41,101 bases of DNA from Planctomycetota bacterium (lineage in GTDB: Bacteria; Planctomycetota; Planctomycetia; Isosphaerales; Isosphaeraceae). Where the stretch lies: NCBI GenBank assembly GCA_028291545.1, contig JAQGHR010000136.1:1-41101 (forward strand), given 5' to 3'. Positions 32,199 to 39,816 of this stretch are shown piece after piece (the stretch's first letter is position 1; each line of letters begins with the position of its first letter). The notes under the pieces are model-generated. The model saw only the letters and a list, made by a program, of their open reading frames with translations, was not told the origin of the DNA and ran no database searches. Made by a program: the position numbers and the translations under genes.

Positions 32199-33302
32199 AT
32201 GACGACCAAGACCTACCGAGCCGGGACGATGAAAGAGGCGCTTGCGCAAGTGCGCCGCGACCTGGGCGGGCACGCGGTCATCCTCAATACCCGCGAGGTC
32301 CGGGGCCGTCGCCTGTTCGGTCTGGGTCGTCGCGAGATGATCGAGGTGACGGCCGCGAGGGACGCGCCGGCCGACGTCGCCATCGCCATGCCCGCCGTCG
32401 CGACGCTTTCCCTGCCGTCCCAGTTCGGCGAGCAGCTCGGCCATCTCCATGCGATGGTGGAGCGCCTGAGCCGTCAGGGCGCGATCGACCACCTCCTGCC
32501 GGATATCCCGGGCGAGCTGGTCCCGACGTATGCCACCCTTTTAGAAGCGGAAGTTCCCGAGATCCTCGCCCGTCGCCTGGTCCGCCACGTGGCCGAGCGG
32601 ATCGAGCCGGACGAGATCCACAAGCCCGAGGCGGTGCGAGACGCGCTCCGCGATGCCGTCGAATCCTGCCTTCCGATCGCTCCGCCGATCAGCGTGGTGC
32701 CCGGCACGCGCAAGGTGGTGGCGCTGGTCGGCCCCACGGGCGTGGGCAAGACGACCACGGTGGCGAAGCTCGCGGCCAATTTCAAGCTCGCGCACGGGCT
32801 GCGGCCCGGACTCGTGACGGTGGACACCTTCCGGATCGCGGCCGTCGAGCAGTTGCGGACCTACGCCGAGATCATCGACCTCCCCCTGGCCGTCGCGAAC
32901 TCGCCGGCCGAGATGCGCAAGGCGATCGACTCGCTCGGGGACGTGGATCTGGTCCTGATCGACACGGCGGGCCGCAGCCCTCGCGACGAGGTGAAGATCC
33001 GCGAGCTTGCCGATTTCCTGGCCGTCGCCCGGCCCGACGAGGTCCATCTCGTGCTGAGCGCCACCTCGGGCGAGCGCAGCCTCCGATCGGCCGTCGAGCG
33101 GTTCGCCGTGGTTCGCGCCGATCGCTTGATCCTGACCAAGCTCGACGAGGCCGAGGGCCTCGGCGGCGTGCTCGCCGTGATCGGCCAGGCCAACCGCCCG
33201 ATCAGCTACCTGACCACCGGTCAGGCCGTTCCCGACGACATCGAACCGGCCGATCGCACTCGACTCGCGGCCCTGATTCTGGGACAGGAGGCGGTGGTAT
33301 GA
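32199..33302 (+). CDS. flhF: flagellar GTPase FlhF (SRP-type)
   Basis: FlhF is an SRP-family GTPase that places flagella at the cell pole or controls their number. The ATG at 32199 gives 367 residues. The N-terminal basic B-like domain (TYRAGTMKEALAQVRRDLGG) is followed by the NG domain with P-loop VGPTGVGKTTTVAKLAANF, the DTFRIAAVEQLRTYAE insertion-box motif, the G3 motif LIDTAGRSPRD and the G4 motif TKLDEAEG. All GTPase motifs are intact. Its TGA overlaps the next ATG (ATGA, 33299-33302), so the gene downstream is translationally coupled. Confidence 0.96.
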   Translation: MTTKTYRAGTMKEALAQVRRDLGGHAVILNTREVRGRRLFGLGRREMIEVTAARDAPADVAIAMPAVATLSLPSQFGEQLGHLHAMVERLSRQGAIDHLLPDIPGELVPTYATLLEAEVPEILARRLVRHVAERIEPDEIHKPEAVRDALRDAVESCLPIAPPISVVPGTRKVVALVGPTGVGKTTTVAKLAANFKLAHGLRPGLVTVDTFRIAAVEQLRTYAEIIDLPLAVANSPAEMRKAIDSLGDVDLVLIDTAGRSPRDEVKIRELADFLAVARPDEVHLVLSATSGERSLRSAVERFAVVRADRLILTKLDEAEGLGGVLAVIGQANRPISYLTTGQAVPDDIEPADRTRLAALILGQEAVV

Positions 33303-33808
33303 ATGGTCATGGAAATCAAAATCATGGAATCGCTCGACGCCTCATCCGCGTCGGCCTGGCCGCGGCGGTGCTAGGGTCCCCCGCGACGGTCCACGCCGGG
33401 GAAGGCCTGGCCAAGCTCTCAACGCTCCTGGGCCGCAAGCCCGCGGCGGCGGCCGAGGCCAAGTCCGGGGCGGTCAGTTCGCAGATCAACTGGTGGTCAA
33501 TCCCCCGTCCCGCACGGGTCGCGGCGAAGGACCTGGCGGCGAAGCAGGACGCGACCGTGTCTCGTTGCGTGGCGGTCGAGCACGACGACCGGACCTCGTA
33601 CGAGATCCACGCCTCGCGCCGACTGGGCCTGTTCAAGAGGTCCGACTTCATCCTGACCACCGTCAGCGAGCCCTCGGAGGTCGCCGAGCAGCGCCGGCAG
33701 CAGCAAAGCCTGCGAGGCCGCCTGAAGCGCCTTCGCGACGCCGCGACGAAAGAGCCAACCTCGACCGGTAAGAGCCGAAGCGATTTTATTTCCCCGGTTT
33801 CGAACTGA
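33299..33808 (+). CDS. exported protein coupled to flhF, 169 aa
   Basis: The protein starts at the ATG overlapping the flhF stop. It has a signal peptide: basic RRLIRVG, hydrophobic LAAAVLGSPA, and a cleavage region TVHA/GEG. The mature region is basic and helical with stretches such as INWWSIPRPARVAAKDLAAK, SYEIHASRRLGLFKRSDF and VAEQRRQQQSLRGRLKRLRD. It matches no family I can name. Coupling to flhF and a position before flhG suggest a role in flagellar assembly or the envelope around the motor; this is inference from place only. Confidence 0.75.
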   Translation: MNGHGNQNHGIARRLIRVGLAAAVLGSPATVHAGEGLAKLSTLLGRKPAAAAEAKSGAVSSQINWWSIPRPARVAAKDLAAKQDATVSRCVAVEHDDRTSYEIHASRRLGLFKRSDFILTTVSEPSEVAEQRRQQQSLRGRLKRLRDAATKEPTSTGKSRSDFISPVSN

Positions 33809-33847
33809 TTCTCGGACAGGAAATCGTCTGTTGATGGGAGTGTCGCG

Positions 33848-34057
33848 GTGGTAACCAGGGACGGCCGTATTCTAAGTGGGATAGGCATAACTGCCCCGAG
33901 GAGACGAGCTCCGCATCGTGTCTGGATCGCGGCAGTCGGAATCGTGGTGGCTTTGGCTGGTTGCCTGGCTGCCGAGTCGCGGGAAGGCTACGGGGCGTCG
34001 TCCAGCTCAAACCCGGAATTGGACGGCCGTATCGAATCCCCGTACTCAAACCAATAA
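33848..34057 (+). CDS. small lipoprotein in the flagellar cluster
   Basis: A GTG start at 33848, with GGGAG seven bases upstream, gives 69 residues. A basic n-region (APRRRAPHRVW) is followed by the hydrophobic core IAAVGIVVALAG and Cys of a lipobox (LAGC). The mature part is only about 30 residues, ending RIESPYSNQ. It is on the coding strand between the exported protein and flhG and is likely cotranscribed. The frame is short, so it could be chance, but the lipobox is good. Confidence 0.5.
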   Translation: MVTRDGRILSGIGITAPRRRAPHRVWIAAVGIVVALAGCLAAESREGYGASSSSNPELDGRIESPYSNQ

Positions 34058-34160
34058 CCTCGACCGTATCGACCTGGATCGAGTGTCGTTGGGTGGGGCC
34101 GCCCAACCAGGAATCTGACGGCGAAGTGAAATTCTTTCCGAACGAATCGCGAGGGGTTTT

Positions 34161-35048
34161 ATGTCCGATCAGGCCGATATGCTGCGACAACTGGTGAGGT
34201 CCCGGGAAGGCCCCGCGCCTCCTCCCGAGCCGCCGCCGATCCCCACCGCCAGGTCGCTGGTCTTCACCAGCGGCAAGGGGGGCGTGGGGACATCGAACCT
34301 GGCGCTGAACCTGGCGATCGCGCTGGGCGAAAAGGGCCAGCGGGTCGCGCTGGTGGATGCCGACTTCGGCCTGGCGAACCTGGACTTGCTCTGCGGGCTG
34401 GCCCCCGGTTGCGACCTGGGCGACGTGCTGGCGGGCGGCCGTCCGCTGTCCGACGCGATCGTGCCGGGTCCGGGCGACATCCGCATCCTGCCCGGCGCCC
34501 ACGGCACGCGGACCATGGCCGACGTGCTGGCCGAGGCCCCGAAGCGGCTGGCCAAGGAGCTGGCGGAGCTGGAAGCCGGCACCGACTTCTTGCTGATCGA
34601 CGCGGGCAGCGGGCTGGGGCCGTCGATCTCGACGATCGCCTCGGCGGCCGATTGCCTGGTGCTCGTGACCACGCCCGAGCCGACCTCGGTGGCCGACGCC
34701 CACGCCTCGCTCCGTCGCCTGAACCGGAACACCGTGCTCCGCGTGGTGGTGACCCAGGCGCAATCGAACGCCGAGGGGAACGATTGCCTGGAGCGGATCG
34801 CGGCGTCGAGCCGCCAGTTCCTGGGGATGGTGGTCTCGCCGCTGGGATTCCTCCGCTTCGACCCCCACGTGCCCCAGGCCGTGCGGATGCGCAAGCCGTT
34901 CCTGACGGCGTATCCGAACGCCCCGGTTTCACGAGGCGTGCGGCGCCTCGCCGAGACCCTGCTCGATGAACGCTGTCCCCGTCCGCCCCGGCCCGGCTTC
35001 TTCACGTCGCTCGCGGCGCGCTGGGCCCTGGGGCGAGTCGCCTCGTAG
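34161..35048 (+). CDS. flhG: FlhG/MinD-like flagellar number regulator with altered P-loop
   Basis: A 295-residue MinD/ParA-type protein. The N-terminus MSDQADMLRQ contains the DQAxxLR motif by which FlhG stimulates FlhF GTPase activity. The deviant Walker A, normally KGGxGKS/T, reads SGKGGVGTSNLALN: the signature Lys39 is kept but residue 44, normally the P-loop Lys, is Thr. Switch I Asp (VALVDADFGLANLDLL) and the Walker B-like FLLIDAGSG are present. The C-terminus ends in an amphipathic basic stretch (FFTSLAARWALGRVAS) that may bind membrane. Following flhF in this cluster confirms the assignment. ATPase activity may be changed or absent. Confidence 0.9.
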   Translation: MSDQADMLRQLVRSREGPAPPPEPPPIPTARSLVFTSGKGGVGTSNLALNLAIALGEKGQRVALVDADFGLANLDLLCGLAPGCDLGDVLAGGRPLSDAIVPGPGDIRILPGAHGTRTMADVLAEAPKRLAKELAELEAGTDFLLIDAGSGLGPSISTIASAADCLVLVTTPEPTSVADAHASLRRLNRNTVLRVVVTQAQSNAEGNDCLERIAASSRQFLGMVVSPLGFLRFDPHVPQAVRMRKPFLTAYPNAPVSRGVRRLAETLLDERCPRPPRPGFFTSLAARWALGRVAS

Positions 35049-35341
35049 GGTGTGCGAAGCGAGGCACGCTTTACAAAACAACCTTGTCGATTCTGCGGCT
35101 CAAGCCGGTTGTTCCGGCGACCCGATAACAAGCGTGACGCGAACGCTACCGTAATCTGGACCGTAAACCGAAACCGCGCGAGGTGAGAGGGAGGGGGACG
35201 GACCGAGGCACTCGCCAAGGCCGGCCCCGACGTCGAAAACGCGATCCGAGACGGGCCCGATGGGGTTCCGGATCGGGCCGCCGGATCGCCCCGGACGCAG
35301 GACGCGCCGGGCCTCTCGAAGACCTGTCATGGAGGGCAAGG

Positions 35342-36118
35342 ATGCCAACCAAGCTGGACGTGGATGTCACCGAACTCTGGCGCGAGTTCAAGGAAGAGCC
35401 CACCACGCCCTTGCGGAACCGCCTGGTCGAGCGCTACTTGCCGCTGGTCAAGTACAACGCCGAGCGGATCTGGCAACGTCTGCCCGAAGGGGTCGATCTC
35501 GACGACCTGATCTCGGCCGGCGTCTTTGGCCTGATGGACGCGATCGACGCCTTCGACCTGACGCGCGGCGTCAAGTTCGAAACCTACTGCGTCCCCCGGA
35601 TCCGCGGGGCGATGCTCGACGAACTCCGCACGATGGACTGGGTCCCCCGCCTGGTGCGCTCCAAGCACACCAAGATGGAGGAGGCCCGCAAGTCCCTGGA
35701 GGCCCTGCACGGCCGCCCGCCCACCGACCTGGAGCTGGCCGAACGGCTCGGCCTCCCGTTCGAGGAGTACGAGAAGATGGCCTCCGACGCCAACGCCGTC
35801 GGGCTCATCTCCCTCAACAAGAAGTGGTACGAGACCGACAGCTACAAGGACGTCCGCGAGATCGACGTCCTCGAAGATAAGAAGGGTGAGGACCCCACCA
35901 AGCGTCTCCAGCGCAAGGACCTGATGCGCATGGTGACCAAGGGGCTGAACCGGAATGAACGCCTCATCATCATCCTTTACTATTATGAAGAGCTCACGAT
36001 GAAGGAGATCGGCGCCACGCTCGACCTGAGCGAGTCCCGCGTCTCCCAGATGCACTCCTCCATCATCCAGCGCCTCCAGTCCCAGCTCTCCTCCCGCCGG
36101 CCCGAGTTCGGGACCTGA
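35342..36118 (+). CDS. fliA: flagellar sigma factor FliA/WhiG (sigma-28)
   Basis: FliA directs transcription of late flagellar genes. The ATG at 35342, with GGAGGG upstream, gives 258 residues. Region 2 is clear (YLPLVKYNAERIWQRLPEGV, DLDDLISAGVFGLMDAIDAF, then FETYCVPRIRGAMLDELRTM, DWVPRLVR). Region 3 has ARKSLEALHGRPPTDLELAE. Region 4 has LNRNERLIIILYYYEELTMK then EIGATLDLSESRVSQMHSS. Length and region order are normal. It closes the flagellar cluster and is followed by a strong terminator. No FlgM-like anti-sigma gene is adjacent. Confidence 0.95.
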   Translation: MPTKLDVDVTELWREFKEEPTTPLRNRLVERYLPLVKYNAERIWQRLPEGVDLDDLISAGVFGLMDAIDAFDLTRGVKFETYCVPRIRGAMLDELRTMDWVPRLVRSKHTKMEEARKSLEALHGRPPTDLELAERLGLPFEEYEKMASDANAVGLISLNKKWYETDSYKDVREIDVLEDKKGEDPTKRLQRKDLMRMVTKGLNRNERLIIILYYYEELTMKEIGATLDLSESRVSQMHSSIIQRLQSQLSSRRPEFGT

Positions 36119-36153
36119 GACACGATACGAAGCGGTTCGCGTCGCACTCGTAC

Positions 36154-36206
36154 GGCCCTCCCCGGCGCAATCCTCTCGCAGGATTCACCGGGGCGGGCCT
36201 TCTTGT
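36154..36206 (+). terminator. strong stem-loop terminator after fliA
   Basis: A long GC-rich stem (36154-36174 pairing with 36180-36199; GGCCC...AATCCT against AGGATT...GGGCC with small bulges) has a 5-base loop CTCGC and is followed by TTCTTGT. Position 36 bases after the fliA stop fits an intrinsic terminator of the flagellar transcript. Confidence 0.75.
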
Positions 36207-36320
36207 GCGCCGCATGATAAGTTTGCGGCTTCGGCTCGTTCGTTAGCTCCGGTCTCGTCGACGACGAATCGCGATCCGACACAACGACGCTTCATCAAAT
36301 TCTTGGGCGAGCCTTACCTG

Positions 36321-36470
36321 ATGTATCACGAGTTACTGGTGTTCTTCGAGACGATCGCCCAGACCAACTTTCGGACGCCCGTGACGGGCTGGCACGTCAA
36401 GTACGTGGTCCTCATCCCGGCGCTGATCGCGCTGGGACTGTTCGGCGCGCTGCTGTGGTGGCTTCCGTAG
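36321..36470 (+). CDS. 49-aa small membrane protein
   Basis: A short frame reads MYHELLVFFETIAQTNFRTP, VTGWHVKYVV, then LIPALIALGLFGALLWWLP and TAG. One membrane helix occupies the last 22 residues. Its stop faces the stop of the next gene, 11 bases away. No strong ribosome-binding site was seen. Codon use matches neighbours, with GC-rich third positions, so it may be real. Confidence 0.5.
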   Translation: MYHELLVFFETIAQTNFRTPVTGWHVKYVVLIPALIALGLFGALLWWLP

Positions 36471-36480
36471 AGCGGGAGGC

Positions 36481-36780
36481 TCACGCGAACAGCGGGGACG
36501 TCACTCTCGGCGGCGAAACTTCGGCACGTTTCTTCGTCGGCGGCTTCCCCTGCGTGGACTTCATCAGCGCGCCGGCGAGGAGGAGGCCGACGGCGATCGC
36601 GGCGGCCCAGAGCGCGGCCTTCACGGGGGCGGAGAGGGGCCGGGCGGGCGTCTCGCGGAGGTAGACGGCGAAGGGCTTGGAATCGGCGGAGGCGGAGACC
36701 GGCGGCTCGTCGTCATCGTAGAGGAGCCGCTTGCGATCCTTGATCGACTGCTCTTGTTCGCGAGGGGGGTTGGGTGCCAT
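36481..36780 (-). CDS. 99-aa single-pass membrane protein
   Basis: From the ATG at 36780 the protein starts MAPNPPREQEQSIKDRKRLL then YDDDEPPVS, followed by a single membrane helix (VKAALWAAAIAVGLLLAGAL) and a basic tail (KKRAEVSPPRVTSPLFA). The start at 36804 adds 8 residues and is less typical. The charged N-terminal half is likely cytoplasmic. It is an unknown protein, convergent with the 49-aa membrane protein and downstream of the methyltransferase gene on the same strand. Confidence 0.75.
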   Translation of the reverse strand: MAPNPPREQEQSIKDRKRLLYDDDEPPVSASADSKPFAVYLRETPARPLSAPVKAALWAAAIAVGLLLAGALMKSTQGKPPTKKRAEVSPPRVTSPLFA

Positions 36781-36849
36781 CGTCGTGGTCCACAAGAAGA
36801 TCATCGCATGGGGACGACGTCTTGATTATTGCAAAAGAGGCCACGGGGG

Positions 36850-37656
36850 TCACAGCCTTGCCGTGAACGACCAGTCCCAGCTTGGCGGGTAATCGGCGAA
36901 GGCCTCGCCGCTGGGGAGGTGGTCGTCCCAGGGGTAGAGGACGCGGTCGAGCACCACGCGGGAGAACCCGGCGCGTTTCAGGCGGTATTCGATCTCGAAC
37001 GGCTGCCAGAACTTCTGGCGGAGGCCCTGGAACTGGAACCGGCTGAAGCCGAATTCGTAGTAGCGGTGCTCGCCGTGATGGGCGGCGAGGCGCTCGGCCT
37101 CGACGGGGTCGAGCCCCTTGTCCAGCTCTCGGTCCAGAAGAAGCATCGTGTGGTAGTGGATGGCGTCGATCGAGGGCACCACGCCGAAGAACACGCCGCC
37201 GGGTTTCAGGGCCGCGCGGACGGCGTTCAGGGTGCGGTCCACGTCGCGGACGTCGGGCATGACCAGGGAGTTGATCGCCACGGCCACGTCGAACTGGGCG
37301 ACGAGGTCGCCCAGGTCGTCCATCGTGCGGTTGTGCCAGGTCACGCGATCGGCGTCGGCCCCCAACCGATCCTTGGAGCAGCGGATCATGGCGGAGGCGA
37401 AATCCAGGGCGTGGACCTCCCCGAACTGCTCGACCAGCAGCGGCAGGAGCGGGCCGGTCCCGCAGCCGAGGTCGATGGCCGACTTCGTCTTCGTGCCCGG
37501 GATTGCCCGGATCGCCTCGGGGATCGGATTCACGACGCCGGGACGGAATGGGTCGAGGAAGACCTCGTCATATTTCGAGGCGTGGCGGCTCCAGTAGCGG
37601 CCCTGGGCCTTGGTCTCTTCCGAGGGGGGATTCGGCATTCGGGTCGAGCGCGTCAT
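36850..37656 (-). CDS. class I SAM-dependent methyltransferase
   Basis: A 268-residue Rossmann-fold methyltransferase. Motif I is AIDLGCGTGPLLPLLVEQFG, followed by VHALDFASAMIRCSKDRLG (acidic residue binding the SAM ribose), then DVAVAINSLVMPDVRDVD and LKPGGVFFGVVPS. The N-terminal YWSRHASKYDEVFLDPFRPG is typical of this group. The C-terminal region (FGFSRFQFQGLRQKFWQPFE) is specific and does not tell the substrate. No signal peptide. The start at 37656 or 37638 is possible. It is divergent from nothing close; the lipoprotein gene 61 bp upstream is on the same strand. Confidence 0.9.
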   Translation of the reverse strand: MTRSTRMPNPPSEETKAQGRYWSRHASKYDEVFLDPFRPGVVNPIPEAIRAIPGTKTKSAIDLGCGTGPLLPLLVEQFGEVHALDFASAMIRCSKDRLGADADRVTWHNRTMDDLGDLVAQFDVAVAINSLVMPDVRDVDRTLNAVRAALKPGGVFFGVVPSIDAIHYHTMLLLDRELDKGLDPVEAERLAAHHGEHRYYEFGFSRFQFQGLRQKFWQPFEIEYRLKRAGFSRVVLDRVLYPWDDHLPSGEAFADYPPSWDWSFTARL

Positions 37657-37717
37657 GCCCGGGTGGTGTCCTTGGAAATTCGCCTCTGGGGGTCGGAACC
37701 GATCACGTCACATCACG

Positions 37718-38239
37718 TCACTTCGCCGGAGGCGGGATCGCGGCGCCAGGATTGGGGGTGAAGCGGACGACGTCGATGGCCAGGCCCCTGGGGGTTCCGA
37801 CCACGTCGCGGCGAAATCGCTTGGGATAGCCCAGCTTGGGGTCGGGCGTGAATCGCAGGAGGACCGACGTGCCCTTGGGCTGACCGAACGGGGCGGGCTC
37901 GGAGAGCTGCGACCGCTCTTCTTCCAGGATCTTGAACAGCCCGTCCACGCTGTAATAGCTCGGATCGCCCGGCTTGACCTCGATCTCCCGCACCCGCCGT
38001 TCCTTGCGGTCGTCCACGAACGCGCGGATCGACCGGACCTTGCCGTCCCGGACGAAGATGCGATAGTGCCCGTCTCGGGCGCCCGAACTCGTCCATTCGA
38101 GGTCGTAGTCGCGAATCTTGGCCGCGTCCCAGATCCGGCGAGCGTTGGCGATTGACCGGGTCGTCACGTCCTCGCCCCCCGCGCACCCGGCGAGGGCGAT
38201 CAGGCAGAGCGTGAGCGGCTTGAGGCGAGGTTTCGACAT
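37718..38239 (-). CDS. DUF6174-like lipoprotein
   Basis: The 173-residue protein has a lipoprotein signal (KPRLKPLTLCLIALAGC, lipobox LAGC). The mature domain has RRIWDAAKIRDYDLEWTSSG, HYRIFVRDGKVRSIRAFVD, then SVDGLFKILEEE and GYPKRFRRDVVGTPRGLAID, as in DUF6174 proteins that share the W-x-YDx start and a central SVDGLF-like helix. It should be anchored to the outer face of a membrane. The function is not known. It is upstream of the methyltransferase gene and may be cotranscribed with it. Confidence 0.85.
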   Translation of the reverse strand: MSKPRLKPLTLCLIALAGCAGGEDVTTRSIANARRIWDAAKIRDYDLEWTSSGARDGHYRIFVRDGKVRSIRAFVDDRKERRVREIEVKPGDPSYYSVDGLFKILEEERSQLSEPAPFGQPKGTSVLLRFTPDPKLGYPKRFRRDVVGTPRGLAIDVVRFTPNPGAAIPPPAK

Positions 38240-38453
38240 GGCTTGACCGGTCCCGGAAGAAGGTTGCGGAACCTTCCGTTGTCGGCCCTGGAGCGTCCCG
38301 GGTCAAGGGGTTCGTAAGATTTCAAGAGTCGAGGGGGGCCTTCGCGTGCCTCTTTGATCGGGATTTCCTAAGATGGGGCTTCCTCGTCCGTTATCATCGC
38401 GAAGGCGGCGATCCTCCACTCTCCCGATCCGGGCAGGAACGAAGGAGCAAGTC

Positions 38454-39785
38454 ATGAGCTTCTCTTGCGTATTTCCCCTCTTCACCTGGGCCTGGATGAT
38501 GGTGATGATGCTGCTCGCCGTGTTCTCGACCGCGAAATATGCTGCGGCCGACGTCATCGAGGTCTCCGGCAAGGCGATCGACGCGGGCACGGGAAAGCCG
38601 GTCGGGAAATTCGTCGAGCAGGATGGCCGGGTCGACCCCAAGGACCCGTCGAAGGTGATCTGGGGCTTCTCCGAGGGTCGTAACGAGGGAGAGAACCCGG
38701 GCGGCACGTTTCGCGTGACGATCGACTGGGCCGGCGGCCAGCGCGTCCGTCTTCTCGCCGATGGCTACCTGCCCCAGCCTATCCTGGTCGAGCCGCCGCC
38801 CGAGGGGGCGAAGGCGGTGTCGGTCACCGTGGTGATGAAGCGCGGTCGCGAAATCGCCGGCACGGTCGTGGATGCGAAGGGCAAGCCCGTGGCCGACGCC
38901 TCGGTCTTTCTCGTCGGCAAGAGGCAGGTCAACCTCACCGGGGGCAAGGCCACGCGAGATTTCGATGACGGCGGCGAGGACAAGACCGTCACACGAGCCT
39001 TGACCGAGTCCGACGGCCATTTCACGGTCTCCGGCGCGGGTGAGGACGTCACTCGCCTGGCCGTTTCGTGCGCGGTGATGGACCTCTGGATCGTGCCCGT
39101 GCCGAAGACGACCGACGCCGAAAAGCCGCTGGTGGTCCGCCTCCCCGAGCCGGGCCGGCTCACGATCAAGTACGACATCCCCGGCAGCGCGCCCGAAGGC
39201 GTGTTTTTCCTCCAGATGCTCACCCACGAGATCCCCGAATGGCTGGGGATCGACAACATCCGCAAGCCTCGCCAGGCGAACGGCACGACCCAGACGCTGG
39301 CGAACCTCGCGCCCGGGGCGTATGAGATCACTCGCAGCAAGCAGGTCCGGCTCAGCAGCATGGGGTTCGGGAGTATGCTCGACCGCCAGCGGATCGTGAT
39401 CCGGCCCGGAGGCGCGGCCGAGGCGGTCTTCGCCCGCGACCGGGGCGCGGCGATCACCGGCCGGGTCGATTTGCCGGATCGCGACAAGTCGGCCGGAGTG
39501 CATCTTTTCGTCAAGAAGGCGGACGACAACGATTACCCGTTCGGTACGGTGTTCGAGTCCATGAAGGCCGAGCCCGACGGCACGTTCACCACCGAGAGGC
39601 TCCTACCGGGCGACTACAAGGTCATCGTCCAGGCGTATCGTCCCGAGCCGGAGGACCAGCGGTTCGTCACGGGTCTCCGGGGGGCGGACCTCACGGGTTC
39701 GGCGAAGGTCACCGTGCCCGCAACGGGCAAGCCCGAGGCGGTGGTCATCACGCTCAAGCCGCCGGCAAAGCCCCGGGCCAAATGA
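38454..39785 (+). CDS. secreted carboxypeptidase-regulatory-like protein
   Basis: From the ATG at 38454, 7 bases after AAGGAG, the protein has 443 residues. The N-terminus is a signal peptide (CVFPLFTWAWMMVMMLLAVF, then STAKYAAA). The mature part contains several beta-sandwich modules of the carboxypeptidase-regulatory-like kind (DVIEVSGKAIDAGTGKPVG, AGTVVDAKGKPVADASVFLV, AITGRVDLPDRDKSAGVHLF, GTFTTERLLPGDYKVIVQAY). Such modules occur in many planctomycete surface proteins. No enzyme domain is seen. The long upstream frame was rejected because it precedes the signal peptide with noise. Confidence 0.88.
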   Translation: MSFSCVFPLFTWAWMMVMMLLAVFSTAKYAAADVIEVSGKAIDAGTGKPVGKFVEQDGRVDPKDPSKVIWGFSEGRNEGENPGGTFRVTIDWAGGQRVRLLADGYLPQPILVEPPPEGAKAVSVTVVMKRGREIAGTVVDAKGKPVADASVFLVGKRQVNLTGGKATRDFDDGGEDKTVTRALTESDGHFTVSGAGEDVTRLAVSCAVMDLWIVPVPKTTDAEKPLVVRLPEPGRLTIKYDIPGSAPEGVFFLQMLTHEIPEWLGIDNIRKPRQANGTTQTLANLAPGAYEITRSKQVRLSSMGFGSMLDRQRIVIRPGGAAEAVFARDRGAAITGRVDLPDRDKSAGVHLFVKKADDNDYPFGTVFESMKAEPDGTFTTERLLPGDYKVIVQAYRPEPEDQRFVTGLRGADLTGSAKVTVPATGKPEAVVITLKPPAKPRAK

Positions 39786-39816
39786 GGCGTGTCGAGCAGG
39801 CCAGTTCTCGGGGAGT

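Noticed and set aside
35049..35080. GTAGGGTGTGCGAAGCGAGG after flhG, resembling a dispersed repeat
   Set aside because: Its complementarity is too weak to call a hairpin or repeat without a genome-wide count.
35121..35128. CCCGATAA about 214 bases before fliA, similar to the sigma-28 -10 element
   Set aside because: The matching -35 element is not clear at the right spacing, so autoregulation by FliA is not supported by sequence alone.
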